DNA from: Gautieria morchelliformis
Lineage: Eukaryota > Basidiomycota > Agaricomycetes > Gomphales > Gomphaceae
Reading direction: 5' to 3'
Assembly: GCA_015179125.1 (NCBI GenBank)
Contig: WHVA01000159.1
Span: forward strand, 1 to 64,000
DNA: 64,000 bases
Position numbers and translations under genes: made by a program. The notes under the pieces are model-generated. The model was not told the DNA's origin. It was given only the letters and a program-made list of their open reading frames with translations, and made no database searches. Position 1 is the first letter of the stretch; each line of letters starts with the position of its first letter. Of this stretch, positions 21,676 through 32,055 are shown piece after piece.

Positions 21676-22325
21676 TCAGAACTATGTGCCATATAGTGAG
21701 AGGACGGCCATGGAAAGAGGTTTGCAACATACCCGCAATGGCGTAAAGAACCAACGGTTCTTCCCTGAAGTATACCTATCCTCGAACAGCTTTTTCACCG
21801 TCTTCTTCGCATCTTCACGCTGCGATACTTCCTTAAAGGTGTCTGTCGAAACTGTGCCCTTGAGGCCTTCAAGCTCAAGCTGGTACCGAGTCGGGAATAG
21901 ATGCGAATAGTTGACCGCCTGCAATCATGACGAGACCGATGGATTAAACATAAACCCATGATTTCAAGGAGCCCGCAGGACCGAAGACCTTACCTTGATA
22001 AATGGCTTCACCTTACTCCTCTTCGCGAGAGTTTTTGCGCCCATTCGCTTGGTAACCTTCCGTGGGTACCGTTCGATGCCAGCAACAATGGCATGCGGGT
22101 ACGGACGTTCCTTGGTTCCTTCATCCAACTGCTTGATGACCACCACCTTCTTGCCTGCTTGCCGTCCCTGAAGAACGATACCAACCTGCACATCCAGCAG
22201 TCAGCGACCACAAAGCCACGGTCTCCCCATACTGCGACATGTACCTTGCCGGGCTTGAAAACTGATGAAATACTGTGAGCCCCGTGATATACTCCGAAGA
22301 GACGAGTATCCTCACCTTTGACCAT
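21676..22325 (-). CDS. RPL27: 60S ribosomal protein eL27
   Basis: Structural protein of the large cytosolic ribosomal subunit. Five exons: 22325-22316 (10 nt), 22261-22245 (17 nt), 22185-21994, 21918-21733 and 21681-21676 (6 nt: one Phe codon plus TGA). Introns of 54, 59, 75 and 51 nt have GTGAGG, GTACAT, GTAAGG and GTATGT donors. The spliced product is 136 aa, the exact family length: it starts MVKVFKPGK, continues with [19 protein letters not shown] and [13 protein letters not shown], and ends with the expected WFF.PLRF. Very short coding exons at both ends are a familiar trait of fungal ribosomal protein genes. This is the last housekeeping gene before the transposon block, whose edge is 574 bp upstream of its ATG. 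Confidence 0.95.
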
Positions 22326-22898
22326 CGTGGGGACCTTGCAGTTGAGGCGGATGTGGAAATTTGGGGCAACTGTAAATGTTTAGCTAAGCTAACTTCCAAA
22401 CTCCGACGGTTGATCTCCGACAAGTACAGTGATATGGACGTCTGACAAGGCCGTTCCCATTGGACGACAAGCCTCCGCGAATTGGTGAACGGTTGCTCAG
22501 CGTCCACAGTTAGGTCTCGTTGAATGTTGACTCCTAAATGTTACTGTATGCACTTTTTTGGCCTGATGTTCATCATATGCAAGGCGTCTCGCCAGACATC
22601 ATCTCGCCAATGTTAGACCAAGCCCATCTCAAAAAACAGAGGCAAGCTTGGCTCAGAGCTTACTTAGTGCCTGTATATTTATTCAGTCCGATAATCTAAT
22701 CCGTCGGTTAATTGAGACTGATCGAACCCGAGATCTTGGAGTGCCCTCCTGAGCCTCTGGAGATGAGTTCATCCCCGACTCCGACTGAAAGGAGGGAGGG
22801 TTCTGTCGACAAGATGAGGTTTGGATTGTGGAACGAAGGAGTAATAATAAACTGTTGTTCTACGATCTACTTGAGATTGTCTGCCTTTATATACAAAA
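22326..22898. promoter_or_regulatory. eL27 upstream region up to the Helitron H1 end
   Basis: 573 bp holding the eL27 promoter. Reading away from the gene there is a small ORF (22712-22909, +) without recognisable homology, then host sequence ending at the A/T junction where H1 inserted. No eL27-specific site can be named from sequence alone. Confidence 0.4.
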
Positions 22899-22928
22899 CT
22901 AGCCAATAGACCCGTGCTTCGCACCGGG
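22899..22928 (-). other. H1 3' terminal hairpin and CTAG
   Basis: Stem-loop at 22911-22928 followed in element sense by CTATTGG and CTAG, ending at 22899; the next element-sense base is T. This is the termination signal for rolling-circle transposition. Confidence 0.85.
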
Positions 22929-23246
22929 TTATTTAGGGTTAACATTGCACATGGGTAGTTAATAGAATCAAAGAATTATTTGGTGAAATGAAACTACGTA
23001 CATTAAATACAAATGGAAATACATATTTAATCAGGCTTCAGCAACACTTCTTTGTATACAATATTAGAAGTTTTGTTCCCCTCCCCTAAAAGAATATGGA
23101 CTCTGTTCCAATTAGTGCCTCTTGATACTGCAACATACAACTGTTCATGTGAAAATACCACGTATCGCAAGTCTATGCCTACCGTGCCAAGAGACTGCCC
23201 TTGAGACTTGTTGATAGTCATGGCAAAGGCCAGCCTGACAGGAAAC

Positions 23247-23753
23247 TGTAAGGGCAACCCTGGCTGGTTGTGGAGATCACACTACCACACAACTGACAAG
23301 GGGAAATCCAAAGTATGTATAAATGAACAGAGTATACAAGAGAGGGGATTCTCACCTGACAAGGGGAAATCCAAAGAGAAAAGTCTAAGGACCCCCAATG
23401 TCAGCGAGCCCGTATTATACTACGCTGCGCAGCCAGGGACAACACTTGGCACCCGCCATCAACCCTGCATCTCCCTGACCACCCTGACCCTTGATCGACC
23501 CTTGATGCCACCTATTACACGAGTCGCTTGATTTCCGACACTGTTCCGAGAGTGGAAGTCGGAAATTGGAGTGGAACTGGCAAGGCGAACAGAACTGGTG
23601 AAGTTCTCCCAGAAGCGGAATCATTTCCGAAAGCGGAGGCGGAGATGGAATCGGAACCGGAAGTGGAGTCGGAACCGGAAGTGGAGTCGGAAATGGTGTC
23701 GGAACTGGGTGTGGTGTCGGAACTGGAAATGGAAAACAGGGTGTCCCCTGACA
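23247..23753 (-). repeat. Chromovirus A 3' LTR
   Basis: 507 bp; compared with the 5' LTR it has extra segments around 23310-23375 (partial duplication including GACAAGGGGAAATCC) and 23655-23690 (repeats of a GGAAGTGGAGTC motif). Confidence 0.9.
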
Positions 23754-25602
23754 TCACCCCCCCTCTAGCGTGCTGCGTCCTCGAAGCACGGGACACGAGG
23801 GATTGAAATGCCAGTGAGCGGGTTCGGCGAGGGGCACCGGGGTGTGTCCTATAGAACTCATGGAGTTTGTCTGGAGCGGAAACATCTTGCTCCGGGATCC
23901 ACGAATTCTCCTCGTATCCATACCCTTCCCATTTCACGAGGAATTGGAGTCGTCCTCGCACAAACCGGCTGTCTAGGATCCGTTCCACCACATAGTGCTC
24001 TTCCCCATCTACAATTTCCAGCGGAGGTGGCGGACGAGCCTTCCGACCTGGAATTGGGTCCTCAAGCATAGGGAGTAACTTCACCATGTTGAAGACGGGG
24101 TGGAGGCGGGACATGGACATCAGAAGTCGGAGGCGGTATGCATTCCGTCCAACCCTCAGCGTCACTGTGAAGGGCCCATGGTAGCGGTGGGCAAGCTTCT
24201 GTGAAGGGCGTGTGGTGCGGATGTCACTTGCATCTAGATACACCTTATCTCCAACTTGGTACTCCGGGGCAGGAACCCGGTGTTGGTTGTAGTACCTTGC
24301 CATGTCATCCTTGGCCTTCACAAGGGCCGACTTGGCTTCCGAAAGGGTGGAGTCCATGCGGTCTCGGAACTCATTGACTGTCTCGAGTCAGGACTCTGCC
24401 TGGCGTGGTTCGAAGCCCATCCGCGGGTGTCGTCCGGAGTCAAGCATGAAGGGAGTCTGTTGTGTGGCGGAATGTACATGGTTGTTGTATTGGAATTCCG
24501 CCAGTGGAAGTAACTCATCCCAGTCATCCTGCCTCTCATTGACAAAGAGGCGGAGATATTGCTCCAACTCCTGATTGACCTGTTCCGTCTGTCTGTCACC
24601 CTGCGGATGGTACGCTGTGGTGGTAGCCAGCTTTATGCTGAGCAGGCGGTAGAGCTCCCGAGTCAGTTCCGCGACAAACTGCGGACCTCGCTCGGAAACA
24701 ACTTGCTTCGGGAGCCCATGCAACTTCCAGACATGTGCAAGGAACAGGCGGGCCGCTCCGAGGGCTGTGATCGTCGTGTGCGTCAGAATGAAGTGGGACA
24801 CCTTGCTTACCGAATCCACGATGTTCATGATTGGGTCGTAGCCATGAGACTCTGGGAGTTCAACGATGAAGTCGACATTGATGGTGTCCCAGTGGGATTC
24901 GGGAATTGGGAGCGGAGCAAGTTCTCCAACAGGCGGATGTCGCTGTGCTTTGGTTCGGAGACAAAGGTCGCATGTCTTCACGTACTGTCCAATGTAGCGG
25001 GACATCTGAGGCCACCAGTAATTCCGAGCCACTAACTCCAGCGTCTTCCACCTGCCAGCATGCCCAGCGACCCGTGTGTCATGGTGCTGGGACACGATAC
25101 GGCGGTGGAGGTCTGCCCCACCTGGAACATAGACCTTGCCTCTGAAGTGGAGCAGTCCATCACGTTCCGACCATTCCGCTGCCCATACAGACCGTGAGTG
25201 CCCTTTCCAAAGTTCCCCCACTGCCTTCACCACCGACTCCTCTTTCTCTCCATTCCGGTACTGCCTCCGGATGTCCCGGAGCATTTCCACTTCCGCCCCA
25301 ACTGCAGTCACTCCCTCTAGGGCACGGATTGCAAAGAGACTAGGGCGGGGCAGTGTCATATCCGCATTGTCTCCACTTCCGCTTCCATGATCCGCACGGC
25401 GGGATAGGGCATCGGGCTTGCCCATGGTGCGGCCGGGGCGGTGGCGGAGCAGGAAGTCGAACCGGGACAGGTGTAGGGACCACCGTGCTTGTCGTCGGTT
25501 CAACTTCTTAGATGTGCGGAAATACTCGAGGTTCTTGTGGTCTGTCCAGATTTCAAACGGGCATAGGGCACCCTCGAGGAAGTGTCGCCACTCCTCCAGC
25601 GC

Positions 25603-25908
25603 TGTGAGGGCAACACTAATAACGAAGCCACAACCAAAGATACTCAAGGAGATAAGAGCCAATACTAGGACAATGACCACCTGTGTAGTGGGTATCCTCA
25701 GAGATCAAGCTGAGGAAACGCCACCACACGGGCTACAGTCTTATAGCGCTGGCAAGGCTTACATAATAGGGGAGACGGAAACTTGTAGAAGGCTACAGAA
25801 TGTGATGGAATGTGACATGTGATGGAGTGTGATGGGATGTGATGGAAGGTGACGGAAACTCATGGAAGGAAATAGAAACTTGTGGAAGGAAATGCGTGAA
25901 CCCTGACA
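25603..25908 (-). repeat. Chromovirus B 3' LTR
   Basis: 306 bp. It lacks 59 bp found in the 5' LTR, where a 21-bp motif is repeated at 31769-31789 and 31828-31848; recombination between those repeats would explain the difference. Confidence 0.92.
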
Positions 25909-25961
25909 TCACCCCCCTCTCAATGCTTGTCGTCCCGACAAGCACAGCTGCCACCTAGTCC

Positions 25962-26516
25962 TCAACATCCACCGAGATATCGTTTCCAAGTATGCCACAG
26001 GCGGGACCACCATCTCTCCTGGCCCTTCCCTTCCTGGTAACGCAGGTCAATGATGAGCTCAGGGGGATTGGGGTCCATGGGCAAGTGCGGCCCTCGGAAC
26101 CTTGCTCGACGTATTCGCTCTCCTGCCATGTTGAGGAAACGCCGCCCCACCCAGCCTTCGAAAGTGTAGGGGGTTCCACAAGGGGGGGTTCCATCGTTGG
26201 GGAAGACAGGGTCGCCGATGTAGTACGTGTTCTCTCGTCTGTGTCGGGGTCTGAGGAATGCCAGTGCAGGGCGAGTGGGCGCCTGACTCTCCGCTGGTGT
26301 GAGGTCCTCAGAGCTGATGGACCACTTTGAAGACGATGCAACGTCGAGATCATGGCAGTCAAGCATCCTTTGTAGCTTGGCTTCACTGGCTGCTCTGGAT
26401 GACGAGAAGCCGGAGAAGTGCAGGAGGGTGGGATCGACACGTGACATGTTTGGCAGGTCAGAGAGGTTTTGGGTGAAGCTGGGGAGGGCAACAAGCTCAA
26501 TGGCGGGCGAGGACAT
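25962..26516 (-). CDS. Extra ORF of chromovirus B between pol and 3' LTR, 184 aa
   Basis: Starts at ATG 26516 (MSSPAIELVALPSF), 97 nt after the end of the pol frame and in the sense orientation, and ends 53 nt before the 3' LTR. It is intact. The C-terminal half is basic and aromatic (RRFLNMAGERIRRARFRG, then a Trp-rich end WWSRLWHTWKRY). I recognise no domain; no signal peptide or membrane segment is evident. In the envelope position it does not look like an envelope protein. Chromovirus A has no counterpart: there the chromodomain runs straight into the purine tract. An overlapping longer frame (to 26887) is the shadow of the pol end. Confidence 0.6.
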   Translation of the reverse strand: MSSPAIELVALPSFTQNLSDLPNMSRVDPTLLHFSGFSSSRAASEAKLQRMLDCHDLDVASSSKWSISSEDLTPAESQAPTRPALAFLRPRHRRENTYYIGDPVFPNDGTPPCGTPYTFEGWVGRRFLNMAGERIRRARFRGPHLPMDPNPPELIIDLRYQEGKGQERWWSRLWHTWKRYLGGC

Positions 26517-26612
26517 GGTTGATGGATGTGGTAGGGTCGATGCAGTGGAAGTGAGCGGTCACAGGTGGAGAGGGGAATCGGAATGAATTGGTTAGGCGGA
26601 GGCTGATATCGC

Positions 26613-29600
26613 TTATCTTTGGGGTTCTGGACCCTTGACATCATAAGTAGAAGCCCTGCCTGCTGTCCAGTCAAAGAGAGTTTGCCTGGAAGGTTCTGTG
26701 AAGTTCTGAAATCTCTGGAAGAGGAGGGACATGTATGTGGCTGCTGAAATACGCTGAGGTGCCTCTGGGTTCTGCCGGTGAAATTCTTTAACGAGTCGCT
26801 TTGCCCCAGAGACATCTTTCGCTGGTAGCCAGAGATCGTCGGCAGCTCCATAGCCCTTCCAGCGCACGAGATACTCCAACCTTCCACGGAACATCCTGCT
26901 GTCTAGAATCCTTTCAACTTCATATTCTTCGGCTCCATCCCGTATGACAGGGGGGGGTGGTGGAGGGGCATGACGTTCAAGGATTAGGTCATCTTCATAT
27001 GGCCGAAGCAGGATGACAGAGAACACTGGATGTGTGCGACCAAAGGATGTAGGAAGATTTAGACCATAGGCATTTCGTGAGACCACCTTATTAACAGTGT
27101 AGGGGCCAAGCCACTTGTGGTCTAGCTTCTTCATTGGGCGAGTGGTTGTGATGTTTTGTGCATTGAGCCAGACCTTGTCACCAAGCTTATAAACTGGGGC
27201 TGCTTTATGGTGCACATCATAGAAGCGTGCCATGTCCTCTGCTGCATTGGACAGGGCCGAACGAGCTTCTCTTGTGGCCGCTTCCATCCGTGTTGTGAAC
27301 TCATCCAGGGCCTCGAGTCGAGTTTCCCGGACTGGTTCCAGTCCCAGCCTCGGATGTTGGCCACTGTCCAACATGAAGGGTGTAGTCTGGGTTGAGGCAT
27401 GGATTCGGTTGTTATAGGCAAACTCGGCCAAGGATATACATTCAAACCAATCATCCTGACGCTGGTTGATGAATAGTCGAAGGTATTGCTCAATCTCCTG
27501 ATTAACCCTTTCAGTCTGTCCATCAGGTTGAGGGTGATAAGCAGTAGAGGCAGCGACTTTGACACCAAGAAGTTTGTTCAGTTCACGCATGAACTGGGAG
27601 ATGAACTGTGTGCCTCAATCACTGATGATTTCTTCAGGGAGCCCATGAATTTTCCAAACATGATCATGGAAGAGTCGGGCAACTCCCACCGAAGTTACAT
27701 CTGAAGTGGTGGGAATGACATGTGCACGCTTTGAGAGGCGATCGACGACAACAAGGAGAGCATCATAGCCATGACTGGTAGGCAGTTCTACGATCAAGTC
27801 AACAGACATAACCTGCCATCTACAGTCTGGGATACGGTTTGGTAGAAGCTTGCCAATGGGAGAAGCAGGGAAGGTTTTTGTCTGGGTGCACAGGTCACAG
27901 GCCTTCACGTATTTTGCAATGTAACGTCCCATCCCAGGCCACCAGTAGCTCCGAGCAACTAGTTCAGTGGTTCTCCAACAACCAGGGTGACCGGTGAGAG
28001 GCATGTCGTGGTGAGCTTTCACTATGTCATGTCGTAGTTTTGCATCAAGCGGCACGTACACTTTGTTGTGATAGAGGACAAGCCCATCCTGTTCAGACCA
28101 CTCTTCTCCTCATAAATTTCCAGAGGAGCCCAGTTCTTTGAGAGCCTTGACAACCTTTTCATCCCGGTCTACACAGTTCCTTACTCGATTGAGGAAAGCA
28201 TCACCTTCACCTGGGACTAACTGCGCGCCAGCCTCTGGAGGATTCACCTTGATGTGGAACAAGTCAGGGGTAAGTAAGACTTGATTTTGGTTGTCTTCCT
28301 CCCCCCGCTTATGATCCACGTGTCGTGAGAGTGCATCAGGCTTGGCTGAATGACGACCAGGACGATGGATCAGCTCAAAATCAAAGCGAGAGAGGTAGAG
28401 TGACCAGCGTGCTTGACGACGGTTCAGGTTTTGTGCAGTGTGGAAGTAGGTGAGATTCTGATGGTCATTGAGAATCTCAATCTTGTGCTTCGTTCCCTCT
28501 AAGATGTGGCCCCATTCCTCTAATCCCCGAATCACAGAAAGAAGCTCCTTGTCATGGATGGCATAGTTGCGTTCAGCATCATTGAGGCTTTTGGAGACAA
28601 ACCCCACAGGCCGCCATTTGCCATCATCACATAGCTGGGACAGTACTGCTCCTGTGGCATAGGCTGAGGCATCTGTTTCAAGACGGAAATGTTGGTCTTG
28701 ATCAGGGAGGACAAGGATCGGTGTTGAGGTGATGAGGAGTTTGAGCTTGTCGAAGGACATTTGCTCTGGGCCATTTGGATCCCAAGACCATTGGGCATCC
28801 TGTTTTGTCAACTGGTTGAGGGGCTTTGCAATGTGTGAGAAGTCTTCCACAAATATACGGTAGAAGTTGATGAAACCAAGGAATGATTTGACTTCAGTGA
28901 CGTTACGTGGTATTGGCCAGTCCCGCACCCCTGCAACCTTGACTGGGTCCATGGCAACCTGTCCTTGAGAGAGGATGAGGCCGAGATACTCCACCTCTAG
29001 TTGCTCAAATAGGCATTTTTCAGGTTTGAGGTACAGGTTGTTGGCCCGGAGGATTTCAAGGACACGTCGTACAATCCTACGATGTTCTTCAAGCGACTCT
29101 GTGAAGATGAGAATGTCGTCCATGAACACCACCACAACCCCTTCATCGATGAGACTCTTGAAGATGTCATTCATCATCGTCTGGAAGGTTGCTGGGCTGT
29201 TCGTGAGTCCAAAGAACATGACTAGAGGTTCATACAGGCCCCTATTTGTCCGAAAGGCTGCCTTCCACTCATCTCCCTCTTTTATGCGTACATTATTATA
29301 TCCCCAGTGAATGTCAAGCTTTGTGAAGTATTTAGCCCTTCCAGCAGCAATCTTATTCATGATGTCTGGGACAAGGGGCAAAGGATAGGCATTCTTTATT
29401 GTTATATCATTGAGCTTCCGGTAGTCTTGCACAAATCTAAGACTGCCGTCCTTTTTCTTCACAAAGAAGACTGGAGATGCCATAGGTGACTTGGAAGGAC
29501 GGATACAATGGCTCTTCAGGTTCTCCTCAAGGAAGTTATCCAGTTCCCTTTGCTCAACCGGTGACATTGGGTAAACCTTTGTGCTGAAGGGTTGTGCACC

Positions 29601-30523
29601 TGGAGTGAGCTCAATTGCATGGTCCCAGGGCTTTCGAGGAGGCAGTTGGTCAAATGACTCCTTAGAAAACACATCCTTGAACTCCTGGTATGGTTTGGGG
29701 ACAAGGTCCTCGAAGGATCTGACTGGTGCAGACTTGCTGGCCCGTTCAGCAAGCTGTTGGGAGACAGTCCAGCCTGCGCCAATCATTTCAGGACTCTCAT
29801 TCACAAAGATGACAAAGGTCCTGTCTCCTTCCTCAAGTAGGGAGCGGGTGTGCTGTATGGGAACCTCCTCTTGATCTACACTCTCTTCTGGAACAGTTTC
29901 GACTGTGGGCCCTCTGACAACAGGTCTGCCCCCACATGACTTGGGACAGCGTGTCATCTTCACATCTCCTGTACGCCAGTCAACTTCTGGGTTGTGTTCA
30001 ACAAGCCATGTGTGACCAAGAATGATGGCAAGTCGTCCAAGGCTCGTGACGGAGAATGTGGCACGTTCCGTATGATCCCCAAAGGTGCAAATGAGGTCAA
30101 CTTCTTCCTTGATTGAGCCAGCCTCATTTGGGGTACCATCAATATTGTAGACGGGGATGGCACGGGGTAGGGGACGGGTCCGAAGTCTGTGTTCCCTTAC
30201 AAACTCCACATCGATGAACATCCCTGTAGCACCACTGTCAAGGAGGGAGTCAATTGCAAATGGATGCCCTGTGTCAACGGAGTGGACCTTGAGAGGTACT
30301 TTGGTGCATCGGCGGAGGTCAGCATTACGGACATATAGAGGGACTGGAAGGTTTGCATTAGCAACTGGAGTGATGGGTTGGGTTTTTGGCATGGCTGGTT
30401 TGGTTTCAGTTCGATCAGGGATAGGAGACGGATGCATCATATCGCCCGTGATCCCTATTGTACATGTTTCGAGAACTGAAAACCGATTCGTCGAGCGGGG
30501 CATGTCTTTCACCGCTGACTGGC
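26613..30523 (-). pseudogene. pol: Chromovirus B Pol polyprotein (two TGA stops)
   Basis: One frame of about 1300 codons, in the -1 frame relative to gag. Protease LLDSGATGMFID near 30190; RT with VVFMDDILIF (about 29140); RNase H with LETDASAYATGAVLSQ and the closing LSRHVDH; integrase with HH...CDLC zinc finger, first catalytic Asp in MSVDLIVELP, second in ISD before the stop, Glu in QTERVNQEIEQ; chromodomain VERILDSRMFRGRLEYLVRW. TGA stops at 28112-28110 (between RNase H and integrase) and 27617-27615 (just after the second catalytic Asp) are the only breaks I see. At the second, element A has a CGA Arg codon at the same place, so a single C-to-T change explains it. Confidence 0.92.
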
Positions 30524-31630
30524 CTAAAAACCCTTTCCTTCATCTTGGACAGGGGCTTCCACCTTCTGTTTGCATTCCTCCATCGCCGCTGCCACAGATT
30601 TAGAGACAATTGCTGCAATGTCCGCCTCCATGAGGTTTGCGCGGATTCGTGGCTTGCGAGGTTCAGGACAGTCTGGTAAAATGTGACCAGGTCTCTTACA
30701 GTTGTAGCAGGTCTGTGTTTCGGTGCAGCGGCGGGATGAGTCAATGTCCATAGGTGTCGCATTACTGGGTGGTGCTGTGACAACAGGAGCCGTAGCAGGA
30801 GTGTGGAGTGGTCGGGCAGGAGGAGGGCGATTAGGGACATGAGGTGTCTGTGCCTTCCTGACCTCTAACAGACGGCGATGATTCCGGTCAATCTGACAGG
30901 CTGCTTCCTTCCAGGCTTTGAGGTTGGATGGAAGAAAGGGCTGGGCGTGGATCTTATCAAGGATACCTGCTGGAAGGCCACGAGCATAGGCATCCTCGAG
31001 TGCCTCATCATTAAAGCCTGTCCTGCCTGCCAGGATCTCAAATTGAGCCGTGTATTCATCTGCCGACATTCCTGACGCCATCCTGAGGTCATGCAGTTTA
31101 GTGCGAGCCGTTCTGGCACGATCTGGGTCACCAAAGGCCTCCTCCACATGTTTAATGAACCCCTCCAGAGTGGATATAGAGGAGGTGCCATCAATGACAG
31201 CCTGTGTCTCGTTGTGTGCCCATATCTCCGCAGAGCCTCCTGTCATGAAGGAAAGAGCATATAGGATCTTTGTGCGCTCATCTGGGAAGGATGCTGGCTG
31301 GACAGCGATGGACAATCTGATAGACCTGATAAACCCTTCAGTCTCTGCACGGTCTCCATTGAACTTCTCCGGTTCCGCTGCTTTGATAGAGCGAGTAGAT
31401 GGAGGGATACTGTGAGGTACTGAGGGCGCAAGGGCTTGAGCAGCAGCAACAGCAGCATTGGTGGCAGCATTGGCTAAGTGGTCGTGAACGTTAGCAATCT
31501 GATTGTGCAGTTCCTGATTCTGCAGTTGAAGTTCCTGCAGCTGCTGTGCTTGGCTGGAAAGGAGTCCTCGAAGAAATGGCCCATGGTCACCCAGGGCGTC
31601 CCAGTATGCGTCTGGGAGTTTGTCTGCCAT
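30524..31630 (-). CDS. gag: Chromovirus B Gag
   Basis: Capsid/nucleocapsid polyprotein, 368 aa from ATG 31630 (MADKLPDAYW), which lies 61 nt after the 5' LTR. Coiled-coil-like Gln/Leu-rich N-terminus (QAQQLQELQLQNQELHNQ), a retrotrans_gag core (about residues 90-220), and a CCHC zinc knuckle CYNCKRPGHILPDC near residue 325. It ends at TAG 30526-30524 directly after a slippery heptamer. The frame is also open upstream into the LTR, but those residues are LTR sequence. Confidence 0.9.
   Translation of the reverse strand: MADKLPDAYWDALGDHGPFLRGLLSSQAQQLQELQLQNQELHNQIANVHDHLANAATNAAVAAAQALAPSVPHSIPPSTRSIKAAEPEKFNGDRAETEGFIRSIRLSIAVQPASFPDERTKILYALSFMTGGSAEIWAHNETQAVIDGTSSISTLEGFIKHVEEAFGDPDRARTARTKLHDLRMASGMSADEYTAQFEILAGRTGFNDEALEDAYARGLPAGILDKIHAQPFLPSNLKAWKEAACQIDRNHRRLLEVRKAQTPHVPNRPPPARPLHTPATAPVVTAPPSNATPMDIDSSRRCTETQTCYNCKRPGHILPDCPEPRKPRIRANLMEADIAAIVSKSVAAAMEECKQKVEAPVQDEGKGF
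30527..30533 (-). promoter_or_regulatory. Likely -1 ribosomal frameshift site, G GGT TTT
   Basis: In element sense the last gag codons read AAG GGT TTT TAG. The heptamer G GGT TTT fits X XXY YYZ in the gag frame and touches the stop codon. After a one-base slip the next codons TTA GGC CAG open directly into the protease-pol frame, which has no in-frame ATG nearer than 30503. Confidence 0.75.
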
Positions 31631-31678
31631 AGGCTGAGATGAAGGTTGGTTAAGAAAAGTGTGTGGGGTCGTCCTATG

Positions 31679-31688
31679 AGCTTGATCT
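31679..31688 (-). promoter_or_regulatory. Chromovirus B self-priming primer-binding site
   Basis: Two nt after the 5' LTR the element sense reads AGATCAAGCT. Its exact complement AGCTTGATCT lies in the LTR at 31858-31849, 34 nt downstream of a TATAAG box (31892). The 5' end of the mRNA could therefore anneal to this site, as in Tf1. No tRNA-type TGG site is present. Confidence 0.7.
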
Positions 31689-31690
31689 TC

Positions 31691-32055
31691 TGTGAGGGCA
31701 ACACTAATGACGAAGCCACAACCAAAGATACTCAAGGAGATAAGAGCCAATACTAGGACAATGACCAACTGTGTAGTGGGTATCCTCAGTTTATAACTCT
31801 ACCAACGATAGATACATGGGGACTTGCCTGTGTAGTGGGTATCCTCAGAGATCAAGCTGAGGAAACGCCACCACACGGGCTACAGTCTTATAGCGCTGGC
31901 AAGGCTTACATAATAGGGGAGACGGAAACTTGTAGAAGGTTACAGAATGTGACATGTGACGGAGTGTGACGGGATGTGATGGAGTGTGATGGAAGGTGAC
32001 GGAAACTCATGGAAGGAAATAGAAACTTGTGGAAGGAAATGCATGAACCCTGACA
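31691..32055 (-). repeat. Chromovirus B 5' LTR
   Basis: 365 bp with TATAAG at 31892-31887 and the presumed transcript start near 31858. Contains imperfect GGAATGTGAC-type repeats near the U3 start (31940-32010). Confidence 0.92.

Larger units (their letters stand above)
25603..32055 (-). mobile_element. Ty3/Gypsy chromovirus B, nested in A
   Basis: Complete 6453-bp LTR element on the minus strand, inserted in the RNase H region of A with perfect target duplication AGCGC (25598-25602 and 32056-32060). LTRs: 31691-32055 (5') and 25603-25908 (3'), TGTCAGGGTTC...CCTCACA in element sense. Gene order: gag, frameshift site, protease-RT-RNase H-integrase-chromodomain, then an extra ORF before the purine tract GAGAGGGGGG and the 3' LTR. 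The only lesions I see in pol are two in-frame TGA codons, so this is the younger of the two elements. Confidence 0.96.

Noticed and set aside
21275-21910. 211-aa plus-strand ORF
   Set aside because: Its right part is antisense to eL27 exon 4, and the rest has no recognisable motif.
23515-23753. Ser/Asp-rich C-terminal extension on the chromovirus A Pol
   Set aside because: It lies inside the LTR and appears again on the other LTR fused to helicase sequence, so it is LTR read-through.
25955-26887. 310-aa minus-strand ORF overlapping the Pol B end and the extra ORF
   Set aside because: Its upstream half is an off-frame reading of the chromodomain; the 184-aa frame with its own ATG is more plausible.
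31691-31768. Hydrophobic, signal-like N-terminus on Gag B, and the same peptide before RNase H of A
   Set aside because: Both are the edge of the B LTR read in frame; the real Gag start is ATG 31630.
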